From: Nymphaea colorata
Taxonomy: Eukaryota > Streptophyta > Magnoliopsida > Nymphaeales > Nymphaeaceae
Assembly: GCF_008831285.2 (NCBI RefSeq)
Contig: NC_045142.1
Coordinates: forward strand, 7,106,713-7,170,712
DNA: 64,000 nt
Direction: 5' to 3'
The translations under genes and the position numbers were made by a program. Positions 10,521 to 22,530 of this stretch are shown here, piece by piece (position 1 is the stretch's first letter; each line of letters opens with the position of its first letter). The notes beneath the pieces are model-generated. The model did no database searches. It was given only the letters and a program-made list of their open reading frames with translations, and was not told the origin of the DNA.

Positions 10521-11834
10521 CATAAATGACATTCACCAAAGTATAGTTGTGCATATAAATATAAAAACTTAATAGAAAGGCAGTGATGCCAATATTGTGG
10601 TGTTTATGATGGTGTGGATTATTCAGGAAACGGAGACAGCCATCTCTACCATTGACCTTTTTATTTAGACCTTGGATTTTAAGTATTATCCTGTTAGGCC
10701 TTATAATTTGTGCTCACAAGGATCGAACTAGAGCTATGAACTTGAGATTTGCTGCTTCTCATGCCTATGGCCCAATTGGCTATACTTATGCTCCTTGAGG
10801 CTCTTACACAACTTCATAGCTGAGATTGAATGGGTAATTGGAAATTAAACTGCCGATTGCATTACGGACCTTAACAAGAGAACATGTGTCATGCGTTTGA
10901 CATGATCGAGATACTCTTATTAGAAAACTGCCCTTATAAGGGCAAAATTGAAATCCAAAAAATGTCACCCCTCTAAAACTATGAAAGTACCCGTCTAGCA
11001 AAAAATGGGATAAATGTCTTGTCATGTTGGCGACGTAACGTCAAAAGCACTTTAATGACTTAATTAAAAGAAAAAATTGAAAGAGCCATGTTGTATGTCT
11101 TCAGTTCATGTATAAAAGGATGTGATATTAATATTGGTGACAAAAAATTATGGGCCTTAGGTTAAAGGAGTGGAATATGCCCAAAAATCTCATTGTTGAA
11201 AAGTATAGACACTTTCATAACAATAATGAATTAATAACATGGGGTAATAAAAATTAAGAACTTAATAGCAATACTATCTTCAAAATAATGTTTTAATGGA
11301 AATTCAGAAATCAAAGTTATGTATATTATGAATCTTCCAGTCTTAGATGAAGCTCTTAATCCCTTCCCTACCTCCCCACCCCGTCCCTTTATAAGGCCTT
11401 GAATTCTCTCTTACATCAAATTGAAAATGAGTCTATTCGGATCGAATCGATGATTCTACCCAATCTTAACAACATGGTAACAGATCATTTGCTTTCTTTC
11501 TCTCTCTGCTGCGAAATTCTTTCTATTTGACGTTCGAAACAATCATCTTTTTCGTAGTTTTGAGCTGTTTTTTGTTGTAGCAAGCTTCATATGATTTACA
11601 TCAAGAGCATGTTCGGAACGATTGTTTGGCCTTGTAATAGTTCCATTTGAAAAAATCTGATTATATATGAAACCTGTTAAGTGAATTGCATGCATATTCT
11701 ATAAGTTCCCTGGTTTGTTCTATTTCTGCTAGTTATGACTGACACCCACCAATTTTTAAACAAAATAAGATATTATGATGCAAGAAAGTTTTGAACTTTC
11801 TACTAATTCACTTTCAATTCTGACGGGATTCCAT
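10521..11834. other. Intergenic, no gene seen
   Basis: No supported open frame. The region 11340-11560 has a CCTTTATAAGGCCTTG (TATA-like, 11385-11400) followed by CT-rich sequence and AACATGGTAACAG. It looks superficially promoter-like, but no coding sequence follows. Confidence 0.35.
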
Positions 11835-11837
11835 TCA

Positions 11838-12200
11838 TAGATCAAAGCAACAATGGGAAAAATTTATCCTCCATTCTTTTCCACCATAATCATATATATT
11901 AGAAAAGTGATGTTTGAATTGTCCATCAATTAAACAAAGAACGCTTAGTCCAAACATCATTGCCCATGCAAACGTTGCACAAAAAACATAATGGACCATG
12001 AACAAATTAAATACTAGTTTGATACTATACAAACGTTTTAGACAAAATATCATTTCGTCCTTGTGTTTTGGACTCAAATAGTATCTTAGATATTGATACG
12101 CTAACCTGAAAGCCACTAATATTTTCCTCTTGTTTAAAAATGTGTGTGTGTGTAGTTGGTGTTGATCTCTCCGATGCCATATAGGGTTTTTTTCTCCTTT
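11838..12200 (-). repeat. Unclassified repeat family R, copy 1
   Basis: The right part (TCGTCCTTGTGTTTTGGACT... to GATCTCTCCGATGCC) is a close relative of 19502-19680. The reverse complement of the whole block aligns with 21330-21620: ATATCTAAGATNCTATTTG, then TTTTTTGTGCAANGTTTG, GGGCAATGANGTTTG and GGACAATTCAAACANCACTT. Three copies in about 10 kb mark a repeat. Terminal repeats and target duplications were not found. Confidence 0.55.
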
Positions 12201-12412
12201 TTCATCTTATTCTTAACACTAATATTTGATTTCCCTCAATCTTAGCTACATCTTTATTTTTTCTGTAAGATTGCGCTCAACAAAAAGCGAGAGATTTGAT
12301 TTATATCGTCCTAGCAAATTGTGTCTTCCGAGTTTATTTTTCTCTCAATTTGCTGGATGTTTAATGTTGAATGCAAGTTCAACAAAGGGAGATACATATG
12401 AGATTTAGTAAA

Positions 12413-14747
12413 AGTTGTGTGTGTGAGAGAGAGAACAGCTGCCCGGTGGGAAAGCGAGCAAGAAAGAAAGAAGAGAAGGAAAGCCTGGATGGTCCTCTCC
12501 ACCTTTTCCCCGTTAAAGCATTTCTTAGTAGGCAGTACTTAGCAGGTGCCGTCCCATAAGCAAGAAAAATTTTATAAATAATAAAGTCCTCACAATTAGC
12601 CCCTTGAATCACAGAATTTAGTCAGCTGGGCGCCCTCAAATCCGGCTGAGCGTTATGGCATTTGTTTTGATCTACTTGAGAATTGATGGTTTTTCTTTTC
12701 AAATTTTATAATGCGTTATTATTTTGTTTTTAAAAACAAAAAATAGTACACTACCCAAATTTTAAATTTATGAAACAATTGATTTTTTTTTTTCAACCTA
12801 TGGATTCAAAACCGTCAAATGATTTATCCAAATTTCCTTGTCAGGGTTGCTCAAAAAAAATAGTGGCCTTTATGCCATGGTGAAAGTTGTTCAACGGAAA
12901 GGGTGTTGGCCCAATAGATGGTGGAGGGGTTAATAGGCAACCAGCTTTGATTTATAGAGTGTCAACTTCTTGTGTCGCAAATGAGCGGCCAATACGCAAG
13001 TTGAATTGTGGCAGGGGCAAGACGTCGACGTAAGCCCTGTACCTTAAGAGATGAGGGGTTGGTTGGGAGTTTCGGTCTTTTTCAAACGGTGGTTCAAACC
13101 CAAGAAGCATCACCATCAAACATGCACCACCGGTATACTTGGCAGACAATCAAACAAAGACATGGGAATTTTGGAGCAGACAAAAATAATAAGAGGCCCG
13201 CGCAGGATCCAACCCATTTGCACCCCAGGGCATTATGAATGCACCAAAGGTGATATAACAAATCTGTAACCTCCATGTCACAGCATTCAGCATCAAGATG
13301 CAGCTGATTTGGTGAACTTTGTCCCATAACTTGCAGCGCCCGAGTAATCACCTGCAATAAAAAACAAACACGTTAATTCTAACTTCCACTTCATTTTAAA
13401 TAAGTTCTGCAAAACTTTGGTGATACATTCGCTTTCATTCATTTAGAAAGGCCAACAATGGCCTCTTTAGAGAGAGAGCGGATATGCGAGAATAAGTAGA
13501 TTTGACAGTCAGGCTCCAATCGCTCCCTCTTTCCCTTTCTTCTTCTTCTTCCTACATCCTCAACCCCCCTCTCCCTTCTTTTTTATATGCAAATCTCTCT
13601 CTCTCTCTCTCTCTCACTCTCTTTCATCCAGTTTGTTAATTATGATTATCCATGTTCAGATCTCTTATATTACCAAGGGTAGTTTTTGCAAAAAAAAAAA
13701 AAAAGAAAAGAAAAGGTGGTATGTTGGTAACATAGAAGATCTGAAACATGGATAATCATAATTAACAAACTGGATGAAAGAGAAAGAGCGAGAGATTTGC
13801 ATATAAAGAAGAAGCCAAGAAGGGAGAGGGGGGATGAGGATGTAGGAAGAAAGAGAAAGAGGGAGCGATTGGAGCCTGACTGTCAAATCTACTTATTCTT
13901 GCACATCCGCTTTCTCTCTAAAGAGGCCATTGTTGGTGAATGAGTGAGTTGTTTCCTACTAGAGGCCATTACATGGAAACAACTTTACTTTGAACTCACG
14001 TCAGAGATGCTCCCCCCAGCCTGGCCCTAAGCAGCCCCCACATGCTTTCTACGAAAGCATATACGGATGCTCTTTCGGCTGTCTCTTCTCTTGAAGACAT
14101 CTAATACCAAATGCCTCCTCCATCTTTCTAAATGAATGAAAGCGAGTGTATCACCAAAGTTTTGCAGAACTTATTTAAAATGAAGTGGAAGTTAGAATTA
14201 ATGTGTTTGATTTTTATTGCAGGTGATTTCTCCAGCACTGCAAGTTCTGGGAGGGACAAAGTTCACCATCCACACTCAAAGATTGTTATTTTATTGTTCA
14301 GCAATGACAAATGGTCGGACTCAAAATCAGAGGAAGAGGTTTTAAACTTGAATTCACGGTTTTCAAATGTTGAAGATTTCAAATCCAAGGCTACCAAACT
14401 ACGAGATTTGGATAATCACTTGACCGTTTTGAATCGGTAGGTTAAAAAAAATGCTTAATAAATTTTAAAAATTGTGTATTTTACTATTATTGTTTTTAAA
14501 AGTAAAAGAATAACTCATTATAATTTTTTTAAAAAAACCCCATAAAATCTCAAGTAGATTGAATCAAATTATTTTAAAAATTTTTCTGGTTTATGTGACA
14601 GCACCTTCTATGTACAGCCCACCAAGAAATGCTTTCACAGGGAAAAGGTGGGGAGGATCATCCTGTCTTTCCTTCGCTTCTTTCTTTCTCCCTCGCTTTC
14701 ACACCGGGCAGCTGTTCTCTCTCTCTCTCTCACACACACACACACTC
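12413..14747. repeat. Giant imperfect inverted repeat (about 2.3 kb)
   Basis: The outer left arm 12413-12890 (GAACAGCTGCCCGGTG, CTGGATGGTCCTC, CTTAGCAGGTGCCGTC, CTACTTGAGAATTGATGG, CGGATTCAAAACCGTC-like) is the reverse complement of 14356-14747. The middle left part 13290-13450 is the reverse complement of 14124-14285 (TTTTGCAGAACTTATTTAAA, AAGTGGAAGTTAGAATTAA). The inner arms 13451-13680 and 13712-13935 match around TCAGGCTCCAATCGCTCCCT and GTTTGTTAATTATGATTATC. The centre is an A-rich loop near 13689-13711. The right arm lacks the counterpart of 12890-13290 and has its own insert at 13940-14123. A linear third copy lies at 29464-30905. No protein is encoded. Confidence 0.85.
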
Positions 14748-14893
14748 AGAGAGCAACTAATTGTAGGCCTGACCTCTATTCTTGGCCTGGTTGTGGCACC
14801 TCTTGGCCTGTGCCAAGAGAGTTTTCTCCCCTTCATTGCCTCATTCTCAATCTCCCACCTCTTGCTGTGGCTTATATGCTTAAGTACTGTGAA

Positions 14894-14895
<2 letters not shown>

Positions 14896-14982
<87 letters not shown>
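14896..14982. repeat. Compound microsatellite (AT)n then (GA)n
   Basis: About 50 bases of AT followed by about 35 bases of GA, just outside the right arm of the giant inverted repeat. The same AT-then-GA arrangement occurs at 17486-17573. Confidence 0.9.
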
Positions 14983-14983
<1 letters not shown>

Positions 14984-17485
14984 ATTAGGGTTTCAGGGAA
15001 TTGAATTTGGGTGTATTAATTGATCCAATATTGTTTGAACGGGAACCATTAAAATCTCCTACATGTGTTAGACTACCTAATCATGTCTTAGGATCCTTAG
15101 GCATTTAGGGCACATGCCCTACCACCCATGCAACAAGCTGAAACAAATCAAACCTAAACAAGAGAATTCAAAAAAAAAATTAAGATGTAGGAAAAAAATT
15201 ATACCAAATAAGAAATAAAAAATCTTAAGCAAGCAAAAATAAATAAATCAAGGAAAGAAAAGAAAAAGAAGAAAGGAAAGAGAGAGAGGTACGGTATCTC
15301 CTAAAGTTTGTGAAGAAAACTTTGCCTAGAAAAAACCAGATCTAAGCCTTTAAAACTTAGCCTAAAACTGACCTAATGTGAACAAATTTTGGTTTCCAAC
15401 TCTAGCACAAGCTTTCAGCCTTACAATTTGATGCCTTGGTCTTCCCCATGTCCTCTCCTTTTAAAATTGTTGAGAGAAGAGAACTTTTTCTTCATAATAG
15501 GTATAAAACTTAATTTTGTATGGGAAGTTGTGCCACACACCAAATCAAGCCATTTCCTGAAATATTGACATTTTAAGAAGATTTTTGTTGTGCAACATTA
15601 TTTAATTGATAAAAAAGGATACCACCATGAATCCAATTCCTGAATTTGAAATCTAAATCTGATATTTGAATCCAAATTTGAATTGAATCGCCTAAGAACC
15701 TTGTCCATGCATGCAATATTTCTATCAATATGGTCCATTGAGTCCACATAAAATATTGAAAAATGTATAAAATAACAAAGATATTCATCTTGATCTTATT
15801 TTATGACTAAAAGGTGTGGTAGAGTTTGATGCATATCAACGTTCACATTAGTTTTTGAGGATCCCAATGTGATTTAGAACACAAAGTGGTTTGCCATCTG
15901 AGACTTACAATTATGCATTTAATTTTTTTGGGACAAATGCTATAATATATGTATCCATTATTGGTTACTCGCATTTATTTTGTACAGGTAAATTTAAGTA
16001 TAAGTTTGCATTTCTTTAGGTTCTTTTGAGTATATACTTCTTTCGTCATTTATATCATTGATGTAAGCTTCTTGAAAAATATACGAGCACCAAAATTCCA
16101 CTTTTACGGTTTAGAAAACACCTTATATGCTTATAACACGATTTGAAACAATGAGTTTACATATGCACACAAACTATCACTTTCTCTGCTCTTTTTCCTT
16201 AGATTTTTTGAGAAATTCACTGTTTGTTTGAATGATTGTAGGTCATATTTAAGTTATACCTATTTGCTAATACTAGTCCAATAATAAAGAGCAGTGGCAG
16301 GCAAAGTGTTGTAAACTCTTAAATATGGTTTTTTTTTTCTCTAAACAAAGTTTTGTATGGCCCAAGTCATGCTATTTATGTTGTTAGCATATCAACTTAA
16401 AATTGTATCATTTGCTCAATATTAACCAAATTAATGGTGTCCGTTTGGGAATTTTAGCATAAGAAGGTGGGAAAATGTCCATCCATGAGCAAATTGCAAC
16501 TCAGCAAAAAGCATGACTTGGTAATTGGACCAACTTAATGTGTGTATTTGGAGTTCGAAAACAATCAAATCTGCATTAAGATTTTGCTGCAACTTGGATA
16601 AATGATGAACAAAAATTTGAACCTTTTTTGTGTGGGCAATTTCGACTTCCAAGATAAACCATTTAAACACAGAAAAATGGAAGATGAAGAATCATTTCCT
16701 TTCCAACAAAGAAGCACCATGCTGCCTTACATAGTTGTCTGGAAACTCACTTTTCCTTTCTATAAATATTAGAGTGAGTGTTTAACGCCTGCATTTAAAC
16801 CCCGTTTAATCAAACCTAAATCCAAATGCTACTAAAAATGTTCAAGGGTATGAATGAATGACAACTTGAAGTGGTACTTTGGAGACAAATTGTTGTTTAA
16901 GGCATGCAGTTATTGTCAAAAAATGGTTTTGGCAAAAACTCAATTTTGTTAAAATAATATTTCCAAAAGAGACTGAATAGTAACAAACGGACAAGTAATT
17001 AAGCCAAATATATAGTTTTTTATTTTTTATAGTAGAGTTCAAATTATTCACCATTTCCTAGATTGACCAATACTTTCTTGTAGCTAGCTTTTAAGTTTAT
17101 GAAATATGCAAAATGTTTCTTGCATATGGTTTTAGTCAAATTTACATTTGGAATAAGGACTAAACACGAATGCAAGAAGTGGAAGAGCTAAAACACGTTA
17201 TTTCAATTTTAGCATGCTTGGCTTTAGGCTAAGAAGTTATATGTTGGGCCTAGAATATGCGAGTTGTTCGTGTTAGCCCAAAAAGTCCAAAATGCCTTCT
17301 CAATTTAAAAATGAGAAACTCATTTGTAAGGGCAAAATGGAATGGCGGGATGTTTATTTGTCAAAATGAATAAAAGATTCCTTTTTTATAATAATTAAAA
17401 TACCCCTTTATATTCAGCAACTTGGCAACCATTTTCTTTATGGTGCTACTCTCTTTTGTGATTCTGCTATCTATATGAATGTGCG
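14983..17485. other. Intergenic, AT-rich, no gene seen
   Basis: No coding signal. A short piece at 15630-15690 (CTGAATTTGAAATCTAAATC, TTTGAATCCAAATTTGAATT) resembles the interior of the GGATGTCAAT family. The rest shows no recognised repeat. Confidence 0.35.
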
Positions 17486-17486
17486 G

Positions 17487-17573
<87 letters not shown>
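17486..17573. repeat. Compound microsatellite (AT)n then (GA)n
   Basis: About 50 bases of AT dinucleotides followed by about 35 bases of GA dinucleotides. Confidence 0.9.
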
Positions 17574-17578
<5 letters not shown>

Positions 17579-17732
17579 CGGTAGAAGTATAAAGTAGTTT
17601 GATTTAGTACTCAAGATAGACATTTTCATTTGCTTCGATAGTGAAAGTATCATGTGATGTGAAGGAGAAGGCAACTAGTTGAAAATCTGACCTTCTTTTA
17701 GTATTTAAACCAAATTGATCAATGAGTTCATG

Positions 17733-18110
17733 CAGCAAGGGACATGAGTACTAGCGTCAAGGTACATAGTGCAGTAGTCATGCCGGGTTATTTGAAGTTG
17801 CTCGGATGCTTGATGGCTCTTTCCTTGATGTTGAGGACTTCACTAAATCGTGCTCCATATACGATTATGCTTGCATCTTACTATCTGTGCTTCTTGATTT
17901 TGTTCTCATCTCCTTTATCTTTATTCTGGATGGTGGTCTTGTTATTGGGCAAATTCTTGGATATGAGGGTACAGAGATTCAGATTCTACGCATTTTGTCG
18001 CTCGATTTCTCTTGTGGGAGATGAATTCCCTATTCGCCGTCCAATGTTTGGCTGGAATTGGCCTTTCACAATGTGGAATTTCTGTTGAACACAATAAGAA
18101 CTAGGAGCAA
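17733..18110 (+). repeat. Unclassified repeat, longer copy of the 1277-1650 segment
   Basis: AAGGGACATGAGTACTAGCG onward duplicates 1277-1345, and ACTTCACTAAATCGTGCTCC duplicates about 1602-1640. This copy is open for 114 codons (17744-18088) and for 72 codons in another frame (17806-18024). Both peptides are hydrophobic, and I recognise no domain. It could be the 5' part of the LINE relic that follows, but that is a guess. Confidence 0.4.
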
Positions 18111-18449
18111 GGGCGTAGAAGAGGCTTTGGACATGAGATTCTGCTAGGCAATGGTTGGTTTTATATTAAATTGTCATGCTTTATGATCTACGAATTTAGG
18201 ACAATGCCCTCACATGCGCCTTCTTGCAGGCCCCGAACTTGGTTATATGAGATATACTAGTGCTACTGAGCTAGTATGGTTAATGACTAAAATATTCTTA
18301 GTTCATAAAACTTTTTGTAAGATAAAATTGGAAATGAAAAAAAAAAATAGGAGGACGGTAAAGGACATTTTTAGTAAATGACCAAAATGCCCTCTCCTCC
18401 TTTACTGTGCAGGGTGCTCCCGGCGCACCCAAAACAATGCACTTTATCC

Positions 18450-18946
18450 CATTTATTATTTATTTTAAGGGCAAGTTGTATAAGGATTTCTTATAGGTGT
18501 GATGAAAGTTCCAAAATTAGATCCTAGACTAGATGGGGTTGGAGCTATCATCTATGTTGATGATTCTATGTTTTTTGTTAAGGCAGACAGGAAGTCATTG
18601 TGACAGGCTAGTTTTGCTCCATTAGAATTTTCCTCATGTGCTGGAATGCAGGTTAATTCCAGCAAAACTCAGTTTTCCCTTTCAAAATTGGAGAGTATGA
18701 AGAATCATGGATCGAATCTGCTTTTGGTTGGTCTAAAGGTACTTTTCCTACCAAAAACCATGGTCTCCATTTGTCTACTCTTGAGCTTGGAATGAATTGT
18801 TGAGATGACATGATTCGTAAATTGCAAAACAAGCTCAATCTGTAGAGTGGCAAATTGTTGTCCTATGTGGGAAATGTTTGTTTGTTAAAATCAATTTTAT
18901 CAAATCCACCATATTATTGACTCACGGCTTTGAAGTGCCAGGCTAC
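18450..18946 (+). pseudogene. LINE reverse transcriptase relic
   Basis: Conceptual translation across several frames shows the order of a plant L1-type reverse transcriptase. A YVDD catalytic box (tatgttgatgat, about 18557-18568) sits in AIIYVDDSMFF. It is followed by CAGMQVNSSKTQF, typical of the segment after the catalytic box, a HGLHL-like block and a KLLSYVG-like block. In-frame stops and at least two frame changes kill it. RT copies RNA into DNA at a nicked target; only the palm-to-thumb part remains. The relic ends where the CACTA end begins. Confidence 0.7.
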
Positions 18947-19345
18947 CACTACAAAAAACCAAGGTTTTACTGACGGACAGAGAAACATCCGTTAGTACAA
19001 AAGAATATTCACCAACGAAGAAAACTTGCCATCGATAACAATCAAATATTCATTCATCGACGATATCACAACAGTGACAGTAAAAAGAATTTTACTGACA
19101 GTTTGGTCGTTAGAAAATCTTTGAAGTTTACGAACGTGCCAAGAAAGACGTTGATAAAGGCCAGATATTTACTAACATGATTGCAACGGACATTCTTTCA
19201 GCACCGTCAGTCATTGATGATGCACTGATGCAGGCGCATCTGTCAGAAATGGTGGTGCTCTCTTATGTGCCGTAGTTTCACTGACATGTCTTCCGTATGT
19301 CAGTAAGTATGCTCTTTCACTAGCAGCATTTGTCAGTATTTTCCT
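18947..19345. mobile_element. CACTA (En/Spm-like) element end, truncated
   Basis: Starts with CACTACAAAAAACCAAGG, the classic CACTA terminus. Inverted and direct subterminal motifs of the type TTTACTGACGG / GTCAGTAA follow (about 18965, 19092, 19207, 19297, 19331). CACTA elements bind their transposase through such repeats. I found no opposite CACTA end in the window, so this is one end only; no transposase is present. It abuts the LINE relic, implying insertion into it. Confidence 0.6.
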
Positions 19346-19497
19346 AATTTCCACTTTCAATATTAAAGCCCTTACTTCGCCTCACTGCAGTACTTCCACC
19401 GCAAGATCCACTTGTAGAACCATATCCACCGATGGTGAGCGCACTGTCCTCCATTGGCGGACCGTTGACAGGACGAACCCTCACAACTTGCGCACTC

Positions 19498-19690
19498 TAC
19501 TGTCCTCCACCAGCCATCGTCCTTGTGTTTTGGAATCAAATAGTATCTTAGATATTGAAATACTAACGTGCAGGCTACCAATGTTTTCCTCTTTTTTAAA
19601 AAAATATGTGAAAACATTTTCAAAAAATATGTGTGTAGTAGGTGATGATCTCTCTAATAACATTAGAGCGTTTTTTGCCATACAAAGGTG
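19498..19690 (-). repeat. Repeat family R, copy 2 (partial)
   Basis: TCGTCCTTGTGTTTTGGAAT through AGTATCTTAGATATTGA to GATGATCTCTCTAATAAC matches 12056-12190. Only the right part of the family is present. Confidence 0.55.
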
Positions 19691-20636
19691 TATGTTAAAT
19701 CAGATACATAATTTTTTATTCTTTTGCAAAAGTGTCTCCTTCTTCTGGGTGAACATTAGGAGTATTTCATCTTATATATCGTCTAGAAAAAACCAGAAGT
19801 TCCAACCCAACCCTTCGTCCCCTTAATATACAAGGCATTGTTTCAGTACCTCAGGGTACTGCTCGCAGTTGATGTGCTGAAGAGCATTGTACGGCAAGAA
19901 AGCTAACTTGGATTACTAACTGGATTGGAATTTGATGTAGGAAACCCAAACATCAAACAAAGGATTGCATATGGAAGTTTGAAGGAATGTGACTGTCGAT
20001 ATATTTCCATTCATCAAATGGATTGAGCTTTTAATTACCTGGCCAACTTATCTTTCACACTGAAGTTGAAGACTTCAGATCAAGTCTTAGATAGTGGAAC
20101 ATTAATAAGCTTTAGGCAACATAATGACAAGGTCTAGACCAATGCAGGAGTTGCGGGTATCACGTTCCCTAACTTTTCCATGGAACTCTATGTGAGCACA
20201 AATATTTATGTATTACTAGCCTTTTACTAATATTTACAAATTAATATTCCACTCATCTAAACTTCATCTGAAACCTTCAACTTAAGGGCAAATGGTCAAT
20301 GGATGTTAGCTGGCTTGATCCATAAGTTGGCGAAGTAACTAAAACACATACTGTGTCTAATATTGATTGGCAATAGAAACTCATCCTCAAAACTTTCACG
20401 TGCATGTGTTTTTTGGATTCCCGGTTTCTCCTTCTCCAAATCATCTTCTGTAGTCTTCTTCTTCCTCCTCTTTGTTGACGGAGGGGAGAGTTTGCGCCAA
20501 CAGGCACATCTTAGCTGGTCGGAAAGGCAGCCATGTAAAAGATGCATCATCGATTTGATTCTTATGGGTGCTATTCCTATGAATTATAAGTGATGGGATT
20601 GTGACACTATAGTTGACAAGTATATCAAATGTACCC
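19691..20636. other. Intergenic, no gene seen
   Basis: No supported frame. The short frames around 20277-20593 show no family resemblance. Confidence 0.35.
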
Positions 20637-20644
20637 TACCCATG

Positions 20645-21079
20645 TATGGATGTCAATAGATTGGATTTGAATCGGATATACCCTTAATTGTATCTGCTTT
20701 TTTGGATATTCACATATTCGGATTCACATAGGAATAAAGAAAAGTCATATCTGAAATCCAATTTCATAATCCTAATATGATCGGAGTCCAATTTTTATAT
20801 TCATATCTCAATCTAAATCTGAATTTTGAACCGAAGTTTGCCAATTTTCAAAATAAAAGAGCATTAGATATAGGGTGTTTGTTTTAATCTGATCTGAATC
20901 CCTATCCAAATCCGATCAGATATTTATGTATGTTTGAATCTGAATCCGATCGAATGTCATTTCTTGAATTCGAACCCAATCTGTTTTCTTAATTAGATAT
21001 TAAATTTTTGTCCTATATCTAATTTTTCGGATCAATTCTGACTGATATCTTATCTAAATTGGATATATTGACATCCCTA
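20645..21079 (+). mobile_element. hAT-like non-autonomous element, GGATGTCAAT family, copy 2 (best preserved)
   Basis: Left end TATGGATGTCAATAGATTGG, right end CCAATTTAGATAAG-type read inward, finishing ATATTGACATCCCTA. The ends are inverted repeats of each other. Flanks TACCCATG (20637-20644) and CACCCATA (21080-21087) agree at six of eight positions, as expected for an aged 8-bp hAT target duplication. The interior is full of ATCTGAATCCGAT-like subterminal motifs and has no coding capacity. Related copies lie at 9988, 22325 and 25035. Confidence 0.7.
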
Positions 21080-21299
21080 CACCCATATCTCGACACAAAC
21101 TACAACCTAAAAGGCAAGGAGAATGGAAGGCCTTCATATTACTTTTTTGGGCAGTGAGTTGTTTAACACTGCCGCTCACTCACATGAAAGAAGGGAACAC
21201 TTTTGAGGAAGAACAAATAATACATCAAGTTAACATTCACCTATTCATTCGTGTTGAAAAAATCTTCTTATAGCATTTGATAGGTCATCACCTACTAGA

Positions 21300-21620
21300 T
21301 GCTAATAATTTTGAACAAAAAGAGAAAAAACTTTAGTAGCCTGGTGGTTAGCAAATATCTAAGATCCTATTTGATTGCAAAACGCAATGACGGAATAACA
21401 CTTTATGTAGAACATTTTTATAACAGCAAACTAGCCAGTACTTTACCCTTCGGACCATTATATTTTTTGTGCAATGTTTGATTCATATGGGCAATGACGT
21501 TTGCAGTAAAGAGTTCTTCATTTTATTGCTGGACAATTCAAACACCACTTTGCTTCCTAATAATATTATGAATACATGATTATGGAGGACAATTTTTTGG
21601 TCAGTTGCTTTGTTCTATAA
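21300..21620 (+). repeat. Repeat family R, copy 3
   Basis: Aligns with the reverse complement of 11838-12116: GCAAATATCTAAGATCCTAT, TATTTTTTGTGCAATGTTTG, GGACAATTCAAACACCACTT, GATTATGGAGGAC. The open frame inside (60 codons) corresponds to the shadow frame in copy 1 and is not evidence of a gene. Confidence 0.5.
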
Positions 21621-22324
21621 ATAGAGTCTTATCAAGATTGAAAGTTACCTAGTAGAAATTTTAAAATTTGTTTGCATCATAAAATCTTATTTTATATAAA
21701 AAATTGATGGGTCCCCCCAATCATGACCAGTTGAAATACAACATCCAATGCCTTTGAGTTCAGCCAGTTTCTTGTTGAATCACTTGAATTGGAGCTATGA
21801 ATCAACCAATTCAAGCTGAATCCTCTATTTTTCAGCTCATTTTCTGTCATGTTTTTTTTTGTATAAATTTTTATGGAACTATTACATATATCCGATTTTC
21901 AGGTGACCGGGGTTTCCCATCGCCTGGCAGAAAGCTGAAGCTTCCACCCAACTCCTTATTCTCCTAAGGTAAAGGGCTTGGATTTGGTGTCTCAGAGTGC
22001 CGCCCTTGCCGTGCTTTAACTTGCATGTCGGTGGCTTCTCTTTTGCAGCATAGAGGGTTGATGTCATAAATATTTGAAACAGAAACCAGCTGCCTACTGA
22101 CCCTTGCCCCAGCCGTTGCGCCAACTCCCTTGGGAATTACAAATGCCCTATTGAGAAAAATGGAAAAAGTTGTCTTTTCAATTAAGGAAGGAAGAAGTAT
22201 TTTTTGGAGAGGGACAAAGGAATAGAGAGGTAAAGATCCTTTGCCCATAAGGAAGACTGGAAGATTCATAAATTATGTTTTTTTTTCTGGTTTCCATTAA
22301 AATTTGTTAACATTGCATTGTTAC
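21621..22324. other. Intergenic, no gene seen
   Basis: No supported frame. The segment 22130-22240 reads faintly like a decayed LINE, but not enough to call. Confidence 0.3.
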
Positions 22325-22530
22325 TAAGATATTTGTAAACTAAATTCGATCAAAATATGAATCTAATAGGATATTAATATATATCCGAGTCCTAAATTGA
22401 ATCTTGTCATTTCTTCAATCTAATAATCTGAAGATGATATCTTAATCAAATATTAAATTTTGTTTCATATATGATTTTTTTTGAATGATTCAATTAAATA
22501 TCTCATCCAAATCAGATAAATTGACAGTCC
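22325..22530 (+). repeat. GGATGTCAAT family, copy 3 (right half only)
   Basis: Contains ATATATCCGAGTCC, TTGTCATTTCTTCAATCT, TATTAAATTTTGTTTCATAT and ends near AGATAAATTGACAGTCCTGC. This order matches the right half of 20645-21079. Confidence 0.45.

Noticed and set aside
17744-18088. 114-codon frame
   Set aside because: Part of a repeat present also at 1.3 kb where the frame is broken; no recognised domain.
21895-22270. Possible second LINE relic
   Set aside because: A few residues resemble the post-RT region of plant LINEs, but the match is too short and frame-shifted to call.
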